Assembly: GCF_018873765.1 (NCBI RefSeq)
Contig: NC_057923.1
Location: forward strand, 9,994,413-10,058,412
Reading direction: 5' to 3'
Source of the DNA: Telopea speciosissima
Lineage: Eukaryota; Streptophyta; Magnoliopsida; Proteales; Proteaceae
DNA: 64,000 nucleotides
The notes beneath the pieces were generated by a model. That model worked only from the letters and a program-made list of their open reading frames with translations. It made no database searches and had not been told where the DNA came from. Both the position numbers and the translations under genes were made by a program. Numbering within the stretch: position 1 is the stretch's first letter; each line of letters begins with the position of its first letter. Below, one piece after another: positions 22,701 to 34,700 of the stretch.

Positions 22701-25700
22701 CAGAATATACAAACCATCCCTAATTTACTTGGCTTCCCCACAGGCCCACAAAAGTGTCTTTAGGTCCAATGCAATTTTTGGTGAAGTAACGGCACCTCTC
22801 TTTTAAGTTCCATGCCTCTATGTTTTCTGTTAGAGAAGGAATAATATTGAATATCATTGTCAGTTTCATCCTTCTTAGTAATATTGAATATTGAATATCA
22901 TTGTGGGCCTTCACAGTCTTGGCAATGCTTATTGAAAGGAATTTTCATGTATGTCTATTCGTGGTATGCCCTTATTGAATCTGGTCATACTGTGTTAGTA
23001 ATGTACAGTGTCTTATTATCCCCTCAGCCCACTATTGTGTGTTCTGTGAGTAAGTTGCTCATATCTGTTCTACTCTTCCACTATTTTTCTAAGGATGATT
23101 ATTTACTGATGCTAAGGCCATACATTTTTAGGTACCATCCTGATAAAAATGCAAATGATCCTAAAGCAGCTGATATGTTTAAGGAGGTCACATTTTCCTA
23201 TAATATTCTTTCCAATCCAGATAAGCGGTGTCAGTATGATATGGCTGGTTTTGAGGTAAGATATTCAGTAGGATTCTAATTATACAGACTATTTAATATT
23301 TATTGTGGATACATTTAATCAAACAGACTCACATGTTTTTTCTACAATGCCGGACTGTTCTTGGACTCCAGTCATCGGTGACAGTTATTTGGTTTATATA
23401 TCTTTGTATTTTATTTTATTACATTATGTGATTGGCCTTGGCTTAGATTTCTTTTGTTTGTGATTTAGCGTAAAGAATTGGTTGAAAACTGATGTAAATG
23501 GCTTATCCAGGCTATTGAATCAGAAAGCCAAGACTTGGAGTTGGATCTTTCGAGTTTGGGAGCTGTCAACACTATGTTTGCTGCACTTTTTAGGTAGGTT
23601 CAATTCAAAAGAAAGTTTGCTTTCTCATTTATGGGGATACCCATGATATTATGAGTCAGGGCCATAGATTGATGGACTTGTTTCTGTTTGTATATGTCCT
23701 CCACATTAGTAAACTTGGTGTGCCAATTAAGACCACTGTGTCAGCAACTGTCTTGGAAGAAGCACTCAATGGAATGGTGACTATTCATCTACTTCAGTTG
23801 GGGAAACCCTTGGTTAAGAAGGTGAGTTATTGTCAGCTATCTTCTTTCTTAGATGCGTAATTGTTTCTTCTTTATGTAGTGAACACCTTTGAAGCTTTCT
23901 CATATTTCTACAGGTTGAGAAACAGTGTGCTCACTTCTATTCTGTAACAATAACAGAACAGGAAGCACAAGCTGGATTTGTGTGTCGAGTGCAATCACCA
24001 GATAAAAGCAAATTCAAGGTTTGTCAAGACTTTTTAAGTCCTTGGGGCATGTCTTACAATCTAGTTGCACATTATTGTTTTTCCTCTGATCACATTGAAA
24101 CTTGTATAACTTAGATTTCCATTTGTATCTTTTTTAGTTGGATCAAACAATTTAAAATATTCAGTTTAAGCTTTTTGATATTTTAGAATCTAATTTTCTG
24201 GGTAAATTGTGAACTTTTTCTTTAACGTGGATTCTACTCATTCTTGTTCCAAATCCTTTAATATCATGATAAGTGGCATGTTATTGCCCCAGACCTGTGT
24301 GCTTAACTAGTAGCTTTGGACCCAAGACATTTGCTTCAGCAATAGTCTCTGTATGACAAGGGGGAAAGTTTTGGTCTTCATTTTAGGAGTTGAACTAAAA
24401 TACTTGTCAGCTGCAAATGGAGTCAACTTGATCTCAAGAATAAAATGATTTCATTCATGTTAATTCATTCTCATATTTAATTCAGGACTTAGTGTTCTGA
24501 TATTTCTGTGAACATTCTGTGGAGAATTCAGAATTTTAACTGATAAGGAGACACCTATAGATTTGGGGTTAGAAGAATGACCTGAGGAATAGGTATGGGA
24601 CTAGCTAGTCTCAAAATAGGGAGTATTCTCGAAGAAAGTAACATCAGCACAAACAACAGGAGTACCAAAATAGGGTTATTCTCAAAGAACATAGCATCAG
24701 CACAGAAAACTGCTGACAATTAACAGGATCAAAACACCAGTAGCCTTTTGAGGTGCGGGAGTACCCAGGAAAGACACTTGGTAGCATGAGGGGACAGTTT
24801 AACGAGTCCAAGTCGGAGATTATGAACAAAACATTGACAGCCAAAAATACGAGGTGGTAAACTGATAAAGGAACTGGTAGGAAAAACAACGGAAAAGGGG
24901 GATTGATTTTGAAGAACAGAAGATGACATTTGAGTAATCGGATAACAGGTGGTCAAAACAGTGTCTTCCCAATAAATCTTTGGAACACTCATATGGAACA
25001 TTAGGGACCAAGCAATTTGTAACAGATGTCGGTTTTTCCTTTCCATCACTCCATTTTGTTGAGGTGTGTAAGAGCAGCTAGTTTGATGAAGTACAGTAGA
25101 TAATGTCATGTTCCTAAATTATATGTTTTGTTTTGATTGGACTCTGACCTTCAGCCTTTGTCAAGGGTCCTGCAGTAGGCCTCAATCATAGATGAAATCT
25201 TCTCACCAGCTAATATTTGACTCTTGACAAAGGCTGAAGGTCAGAGTCCAATCAAAACAGAAACGTTGCAACTAGAAGTTCAGTATGTTGAGATTTAAAA
25301 ACTTCAATGTCACTAGAGAGGCTGGTAGACAATGAGTACTCCCACATGCCTTTAAGAGCATTGTAGTAGTCGCTGTTAGATTTTCCTTTCTGCTTGAAGA
25401 ACTTTTTATACAAGTCATATATTCTGGACATATTTTAATCTTGAGAATAACTTTCTTGGAGGTCATCTCAGACACCCTTAGTTGTGGTATGAAACATTAT
25501 GTTGGCAGCCACAGAGGGCTCCAGACTTTTCGACAGGCAACAGAGTAATGTAGCATTCTTAGTCTGCCAGTCCTTATATTCAGCAGCAGTTGTAGCAGGT
25601 GGAGGTTTAGTCAAATAATCAATCTTTCGTTTGGCTATGCTATAGACTTTAACAGTCTGTGCCCAGAGAAGATAATTGGAATCACGTTTAACTTAATAGA

Positions 25701-28700
25701 GGTTATCTGGACATTAATATGGTCCACAGGAGGCTTGGATTCTGCCATACTGATAAAAATAGAATAACTGTATAGAAGAAAACCAAGCAACCAATAAGTC
25801 AACCTGAGATTAACAGAATGGCACAGGGAAGAGCCAGATGCTGTCAAAAACCACAGCAGATGAAGAGCCAACAACCAGAATAAAAAGTATCAAATCTGGA
25901 TTTGAAAACCCATAATTTTGGGTGATTAATAATTGCAGGAGACCCAAAGGTCAGACTGTCATTAAAATAAGGTTGATGGACCTTCCAAAAGGGGGCAACA
26001 ATGCCCTAATATCTCTCACTTGAATCAGATGGTAGATAGAAAGTAGAGGCAGAAATCGATTCTGCCAAAAACATGCAGAAAACAGAGTATCGCAGACTTG
26101 ATAGAAAATTTTTAATTGCAGCGGATCGGAGGTTGAGACCAGCCTCAAACTCTGGTCGAAGGACCTATCGGGGGGGGGTTTAATGCCCTAAAATCTCATT
26201 CAGATCTAATGGACAGATCTGGATTAATTGCAAGAAGAAAAAGCTGCCAGAAGAATTCCAGAAACAGGACATCACAGGCCAACAGGTGATTTTGAATTAC
26301 TTTGCATCAGCAGCTTGGATCAAGTTCATACCATGGTTGAAGGACCTATCCAGAGGGGCTTCAGTACCCTAAAATATTGAGTTGATCTGATGAAGTGATG
26401 AACAAATCAAAAGCAATTACAAAATCAAACTGGGCACCACAAGCTTCAATTGTAGACTATCACCAGTTGTTGGCGCATGAAGATCTTCATGGCAGCAGGA
26501 AACTTTAGTTCTTCATTATCTCATCAACTAGTGTTTCAGAAAAACAAATACAACATTTGTTGCTGTGGACCACAATGGAGAAATCCAAAGAGGACTCTCA
26601 AGATGGCAAGAATGTGATAATTCCTGGATCTTATTTGACAATACCACAGCATTACAGCAATAACAACCAGCAGCAACAGATTAGAATAAGAGAGCATTAC
26701 AGCAATAACAACCAGCAGCAACAGATTAGAATAAGAGAGAGAGAGAAGAGAAGGAAAATTAGTCGAAGGAGAGAAGAGAAGGAAAATTAGTCGAAGAAGA
26801 GAAGAGAAGATAAGAATACTGCCCACGGTTTCAGTTGTGAACAGCCTACACAAACCGTGGGTGAGGGGATGCATTTATAATAAGTAAAACAAGGATTATA
26901 ATGCTAGTCCACCGACACTAAGTAAAAACACCTGCTACTACCCAAAATACCCTTCACAACTTAACCCCATAAAGTACACAACCGAGACTATATCTTAACA
27001 GCTTCCAATGTTTAAAGTAGTACTTAATGAACTGAATTTGGATTGGACACCAACATTGTGTGTTGGCAGTGCTTCAAGATTGAGAGAAAAAAAAACACAG
27101 GTATGACTGGCATAACATCTACGATTGGATTGAAAAAAGCGTAAGCATATTCTTCTGAATTATATGTACCCGGTGGATTAATTTGGAAAACTGGTAGGGA
27201 TATGCAAGAACAAACAATTTTTTGGCATCAAACAGTGAGAGCATAGGTCCAATTTATGCAATTTAAACCCCCTATTTCTTGAGTTCGTCATGGAACTCCT
27301 TTCGCTAGGGAGAATCAGCCCTAAGGCTGTAAATATATCATACTTCTGTTTATATGGCCATAATTACTTGCTGTTCATGAATCCAATCAATTCTCTCTCA
27401 CACTTAAATTATCTGTTGTTTCATTGACATTGAAATGTACAATTTACTTTGTTTTTTGGTCAAAATTTTCTTCTGAGGTCTTTGATTCATGCATTGTTGA
27501 GTTTGCAGAGAACACCCATGTCCTGCTACTAAAATGCTTGGTATTTATGCAGCTTTTGTACTTTGAGCAGGAAGATAATGGTGGATTAAGCCTCGCATTA
27601 CAGGTACTGAGCATTTTTCATAGGTTTCTTTATTTGTCAACTGGAATAGTTTACTGAAGTTCTCTTGGATGTAACATTGGGTTATACTGAGCTACCAAAT
27701 GTGTAACCACTTTGTGATAAAATGAAAACATGAAGTATTGCAAGAATATCACATCATCTTTTAGTAGTCTAAGAACTAATACTTGCTAAGCACTTTTGAG
27801 ATTATATAAGATCGTCACCTTCTCAAATATTACTTGATAATTATCAAGATATTAATGAAATCCCAGGTTAATATTTTTATTTGCTATCATATAATGAATA
27901 CTTGTACTTGATATTATTAATATCAAACACCCAATATTTATGAGAATTTTCATTGGCAGATGTTTGTTGATATTCATTGGTAGGTACATTCATGTATATT
28001 ACTTGTGATGGCCATTTTATTTTTTGTGGGCTATGTTGGTAGAGGGGATCTTCCTAATGGAAATTAGATCTATTGAGTATTGTACCCACATATTTTCTTA
28101 ATCTGCGGAATAGGATTTTAACTTTTATGGGTTGAGGGAGGGTCAATGATGAAGATATAATGGACAAACTTGAGACAAGTGTGCCTGTGGATTTTAGTTC
28201 ATTTCATGAGATAGCGGCATTGAGACAGTCATTGTGTGGCATGATTGTGGTGTCCCATGGTGGGTGAGTGGGGTGTCTAGTGTGGTCTTGGTTTGGTACT
28301 GCCTTATTGTTTGATGTAATGCTGGGGGCAAGCATGCCTGTTTGGGGGTTGCATGGTCTCAGTGGTGAGGCAAGCTTTTGGTTTCAGGTTTTGTGGGACT
28401 GTTGGTGATATTTTATGGCATTTTCATAGTATTTTTAGTATTTATTTTTTGAATTGGTAAGAAAAATTTCAGTAATAAAGAACCGAAGGAGCAGCCTGCA
28501 CACTCAGGATATGCTACAAACAAAGAACTGGCTGACTTAAGGCCCACTACAAAAGATACTTTACCTTCATTCTCCACCAAAAATTAAAACAACTGCCATC
28601 CCAATTACATTAGAAAACCTACTCATACAAAGTTGTCACGGTAATCCTATAGACAAAAGGGATTAACTCCCCTAAATTCTAAGATTGCAGAACACCAGCT

Positions 28701-31700
28701 CGAGACCAAATACCTAGCCTTTCTATAGACTCTATCAGGACTTTCATCCTTATGAGCATTCCTCTCTTTGGCCTGTTGAACATATTCAGGACCTAGGCCG
28801 TTTAATATACTGAGCACCATTTGATAATCAGGAACTGGGTGTGCCGCGGCAGCAAGATGAGCAGCCAACGTTTTGGCCTGTTGAACATATTCAGCAACAG
28901 TGGATGTTCCTTTCTTCAGGGATCGAAGTTGGAATTCGAGTTGCATGACCCGAGCTTGTGATTGGGACGCAAAATGCTTCTCAAGAGCATTCCAAACTTC
29001 ATGAGAGGTGTTTAAACCAACCACCATAGAGAAAACTGATTCGGTGAGGGTAGAAATGAGGCAGCAGAGGAGCATTTGGTCTTGTTGCTGTCATGTCACA
29101 TATTCTGGATTGGCCACGGTTGTGGAGGCAGCAATGGTAGTGTCGGCAGTCGGTGCTGCCGTGATAGTGGCGGGTGGGCAAGGATACGTTCCATCAACGT
29201 ATTTGAGATAACCATGAAGCCGAAAGAGAGGTAAGAATTGAGCTCGCCACAACAAATAATTATTCTTATCAAGCTTGATCTGGAGGATATGAGAGATATT
29301 TCCTCCAAAACCAAAAGGAGTTGATGGAGAAAGAGAGGTTAGGGAAGACGAGGCAGAGGAAGCCCACGAAGACGAAGTGGCCATGACGACTCTTTTTTTT
29401 TTTTTGAAATTTGAAAGGAGAGAAAGAAGGGAGGATCGTGTGCTAAGCAACTAGCAGGCTGATACCATGATAGAGTTTGAAAACGATAGGATTTGAATTG
29501 TCCCTCACACCTTATCTGGTGGTGTTGGGTGTTTGTATTTATAGAACAACTTGAACGTCTTTGTGACTGTTACAAGAGATAGAGATATACATGAGTTTGT
29601 TATCTACAAACTAGGAGAGAGACGTTTGAAGAGTTTTGGTGTTTGAAGACTCCTCTTTGAAATCCTTAGGTGACCGTTGAGGTTATGCGCTATCACCTGC
29701 ATATTAGGGGAGGTGTTTTTCTCACCTACTATGGCTTCTTGTGATGCCACCATACAAGCAATAGGGTGAGCTGTAGGCATACTCTAGTTTGCTATAGAGG
29801 CTCAAGGTTCTAAATCTTGGTTTTGAGGCCGGTTTCGGGCTTGATCGAAACCGAGATGTGCCGGATCTCATTTCGAGGTTTCAACACCAGGTTTCGACCC
29901 TGGGCCTACTTGAGTTTCGTTTCGGCCAGACCCAAAACCAAAACAACTCGGAGATTTCAATCAGTTTCGATCGAGGTTTAGTTCCATGTAGAGGCTCTAG
30001 AAGTCACCTTTTGGGCTTGAGCATCCATTGGGGAACTGTTAGATTGTGGCATTGGGTGTGGTTCCTAGCTCAAAGGCTTCTGCTTGAATTTTCTATTTTC
30101 ATGTTGTGTGTTAGGCCTCTCCACAAAGTGGGGGTAAGGTTGCATGCATTATGACCCTCCCCAGACCTTGCAGTGACGGGAGCCTCGTGCACTAGGTATG
30201 CCCTTTTTGTGTTAGTGGATGGACTAGCCAGGTCAATGTTTGAAATTTTGAGAAATTTTTCGGTTTCGACAAAGGTCAAAACAAAACCAGGTGCGATACC
30301 TGCGTCTTACCAAGTTTCAATTGAAATTTCGTAGTTTGAGCAAAATTTTGACCATGTTTCAGGTTTCAGTATTGTTTTGGTCAAACCCTTCGGTACATAA
30401 TGCATGGTTTCGATCAAATTTCGGAGTTTCGGCAAAATTTAGATTATTTTTTTTGAGTTTCAGTATCATTTCGCTAGTTTCGACATTTTCAACTCCAAAG
30501 AGGGAAACTTGCTAGAAAACCTCAGTTTTTGTATTTTTTTTGACAAAATTACTCCCATGTCTTTGTACTGAACAATGTATAACATTTGATAATTATGAAA
30601 TGGTTTCTAGTTTTATGTCTATTCATTCCTAGTGCATATTTTAGTTGTTTAATTGAATTATGTGTGTTCTAGTGCTAAATTTTGTGTATACAACAGTGTA
30701 CATACACTACCAACGTAGGGTTTGAAGCCAAACTGTCATTTTGGCTTCTTTTTTTTTTCTTTCTCTAAACAATCTAAGTGTTTTACTCTGTTTAGAGGAC
30801 TTAAAATAGGGTTTCCTAGAGGTTTCTGGAACTAATTGGACCATTTGGCCCTCAAAACTAGCAGTTGAAACCTGCATCTGGAACTTAAGGTTTCAGTCGA
30901 AATTTCACAGTTTTGCGATATATTTTCGTTTTGAACCAAGTCGAAACTTGGGTTGATACAGAAACTTCGAACCTTGAGCTAGGCTGAGTAAGCTATCTTG
31001 TGCTATCATTGGCTCATGTTTGCCCTTGCAGAGATGGTCTAGGATCTTCAGTGGACTCTTGAGATGCCTAGGTCAGGGATAGGGTTACGTCCATCTTGAA
31101 CAGGAAACAGAATGCGGCAGAGGCCAGTGACTGGGGGAAGGCTGAACGTTGACAAGCCCTCCCCCCCCCCCCCCCTTTTTATTCTTTTCTTTCTTTTTCT
31201 TGTAGGAACATCTTGTTCCATTGGGTATCAATGTTGGTGAATAGCCTGTTGGTTGATATACTGCAGTGGTGAAAAGCTCAGGTGGCCAGCATGAAGATGC
31301 AGGTTCAAGTTTCGAGAGCTGCCATTTTGTGCAAAAATGCCAAAGGTTAGGATTGTCATGGTGTCTCAAATACACTCTCTGGAACCCTGCAATAGCGGAG
31401 AGAGGTTATCCATGTAAAAGGGTGACATTAGAATTGTTGGGGATTGGTTTTGTGGAAAGTGTATTTTGACTTTTGGAGCCTTTGTTTGCTTCCATTCTTC
31501 TATTAACAGTTTTAGTCTTCAAAAAGAGAAAAGATTCCCCCCCCCCCCCCTGTAATCCTGTTGAAGATCTACTGGATGACTAAGACCAATTAATCAAATG
31601 AGTAAATTGTATTGGACCTGCCTGTTGGGAAAATTTTCTTGCCCTGCTGTTTTATGCTCATCAATGTCTTGTGTGTGCAATAAGTATTTTCCTTGACTAG

Positions 31701-34700
31701 GCATACAATGGAATTGATGCCACCTATAGTCATAGTGAACTTGAACCATGTAGGATGCGGTCAAATGCATTATATAATTGGTCGAGAGGAGAAAGAAAAA
31801 AGCAATAGATTGTGAATACAGAACAAGCAAGTCTACTATGTATCTAAAACGTACAGATATAATTATGGACATATTGGAGTAAATATGTATGGCTCTGAAA
31901 TCCAGACTAGTTGCATAGCACACATGGTACTATGGTAGTTCAGTTTTAACTTCTTTCTCTCAATGTTTCTTGTATCTGCGTACTTCATCTATACAGCATT
32001 TCTAAGTTAATACTGCTTTGCATCTGGGCTCCTCCAACCATTACCTTACTGTTGTAAATGGTTTGTTCTGGTCTCACTAAGGTGGGTTAAGATAAAGAAT
32101 TAACACAGAGTAGAATCCTTGTTTGAAAATTCAAGCTGATTCAAGATATGTTGTTTCCACGCTGCAGTATATTTGGCATTTTGATAGGGAGATTCTAGTT
32201 GATGAACTTAAAGTTTTCTTCACGTTCAGCTGGCATAGTTTTATTATTACTTATTTCCTTTATTATTTTTTCATATATTGACTACTTTCTTTATTATGTA
32301 GGAGGACAGTGCAAAAACAGGAAAGGTCACATCTGCTGGGATGTATTTTCTTGGTTTCCCTGTTTACCGGTTAGATGAATCAATGCATATGGTGAGATAA
32401 TGGCATTGCAAGTTATTTTGTTATCTTACTCTTAATCTTCAACACATTTATTCATTTATTGTTTCCTTCATCGAATCACATGCTTTCTGATCCAGATGGC
32501 AAATGCAAAGGATCCTGATGCTGCCTTCTTCAAAAAATTGGATGGATTTCATCCATGTGAAATTACTCAACTGAAAGCTGGCACCCATGTCTTTGCTGTC
32601 TATGGTCAGTTCTGTGATTTCCTTGGTCGAGATGGGCATGCCACTTCCTTTGATATGTGAACTAAATGCCTGATGGACTTAAGCATTACTCTTCCTGTAT
32701 TCTGGTACATGTTTTCAGGTGACAACTTTTTTAAAAGTGTAAGCTACAGAATAGAAGCACTTTGTGCTGCACCTTTTTCAGAAGAAAAGGCAAAACTAAG
32801 GGCTGTGGAAGCTGAAATTCTGACTAAGAGGGCAGAGCTTGTTAAATTTGAAACTGAGTACCGAGAGGTTTGGGTTTTACACATAAGCATTTTTTTTTAT
32901 ATCTTGAAGGAATTTGTATGTTTATTTGGGATTATTTTATTGCCATTTGATAGGTCCTCACACAATTCACAGAGATGACGAGTAGATATGCACTAGAAAT
33001 GCAGTCGGTGAGTTTACATCTCTTGGTCTTTGTCTTAATTCCATGGTTTTAAAGCTGGCTAGACTTGTGTGAAACTGGATGGTCGAACATTTTCCAGTTC
33101 AATATAAAGAATTAAGTCAAACCTTTGACTTTCTGCAACCAGAAGAACTGGGAACTGTTTGACGCAGGTGGTTTTGTTGATGCACCAAAACCAGGCAGTT
33201 CAGGCTCAACAGCCGAGGTCATGAAAGTACTTGAGTAAGGGGGGACTTGCATTTTATTTTATGGGAAAATGATGTACATACTAGTGGGATGTAATGGATT
33301 CTTACACGTTGGCATCTTATTGAGTTTTGAATAATCCTCTCCACATCTCACCGTTCAACCTGTCCGTTGTTGCAACCCATTGTTTCCGCCACTGCTAAAC
33401 CCCCCCTCTCTCTCTCTCTCTCCTAAACCCACTGCCCCTGCCCTCCCTCCCCCTCATCTCCCCTTCCTGGCACTGCAAACCCACACCCCCTCTGTTGCTG
33501 GTCTCTTTCTCCACCCTCACTTCCTCTTCACCTCGTCGATCACCACCAATTTTCACCATGTTATCCCTTTTCCCATACACCTCCAAATCAAGCTTGGATT
33601 CATCAGTCGGCGTCTGAAACCTACAAACTGGGCAAGAACGATGAAGCTCCAGCCCAGGCAGAATACATCCAATATGAAGTCTATGCTTACAAGGCATCTC
33701 CTTGGCTTTTGCCCCTATTTCAAAATAATCTACACATACTGAACACTGCATGTTCTCCTCAATTTTCACAAGAGAGAGAGCTGCAACTCCCAGCTGCGAT
33801 CCCCTATGTCCAGCTCCCTTCTCGTGATCGCAAGGACGATAATCTTGATTCGTCTCACTGGAGGCCCAGAGGGGCCCACTCGGCGGTAGTCTACGATGAA
33901 AGGTGCAGAGCAGACGTTGTGGCGCTGGTGACGGTATTGGTCAGCTGCTGCTGGTGTTGCAACAGCAAGGGGGGGGGGGGGGAGGGGTGGGGTGGGGAAA
34001 AGTGTGAGATGCTGAGTTGTGAGCTGCTGCTGGTGTTGCAACATTGAACGGGTTGAATGGCTAAAGGGATCCGACAATCAATAAAATGCTAGCATGTAAG
34101 ATTCCATTACACAATGCTAGCGTATAGATCCCGCTCCCTTTATTTTATTTTCTTTATGTTTTCATTTGTAGAAGTGTTGAAGGAAGAGGGTCAAGTCACA
34201 GCTCTAACTCATAGTAATTGTTTACTCCTAGAGGTTACTCAACATCTTGACTAGAGACCCTAAAATCTAGGTGAGAATAAATAGGTGCAGACAGGCACCA
34301 ATAGAATGTTTGAAGTGTAGATTTTACTATATGAAATGTCGCGTCAACCTGCTGCATCTGTGGCTTGGACCCTTCAACTGCAGATCACCCTATCGCCCCT
34401 CAAATGGGTCAATGAACAGTCTTAGCAATTTTGATTTAGAAACTGGGTTTCAGATAAGTGGAGCTCCTAAAATTTAGGTTTGGGCTTTGTTGCATATTTA
34501 GATTGATGAGCTTCTTAAGCAAAGGAACACAATCCATGCTGCATACACAACTGCTCCACCTCTAAAGCGAAGTTCATTTAGTAGCAAGGTCAGAGGTTCC
34601 TTCAAGGAGTCTAAAGGGGAAAATCAGCAAGCAAAGGATAAGAAGCCTGCAAGGGATAGGGCGAAAAAGAAGAAATGGTTCAATCTCCACTTAAAGGTGG

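Larger units (their letters stand above)
24530..27000 (-). mobile_element. Internally deleted Ty1/copia element in ARL2 intron 5
   Basis: The element is antisense to ARL2. It has a 5' LTR (26468-27000), a leader with three diverged ~182-bp repeats, gag from ATG near 25748, then a jump to integrase (word [18 protein letters not shown], 24729-25109) and the integrase-RT linker near 24540-24700. Zinc knuckle and protease are gone: gag is followed by a 41-bp inverted-repeat structure at 25129-25259 and then integrase. Reverse transcriptase and the 3' LTR are missing. Stops and frameshifts occur in gag. Confidence 0.8.

Noticed and set aside
25975-26800. Regularly spaced repeats considered as a CRISPR-like array
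   Set aside because: The units are long, diverged and tandem without unique spacers, in a plant retrotransposon leader; this is not CRISPR.
33766-34077. Minus-strand frame upstream of the RING fragment
   Set aside because: It is in a different phase, overlaps the MULE terminal repeat, and has no similarity to RING proteins. It is not a credible exon.
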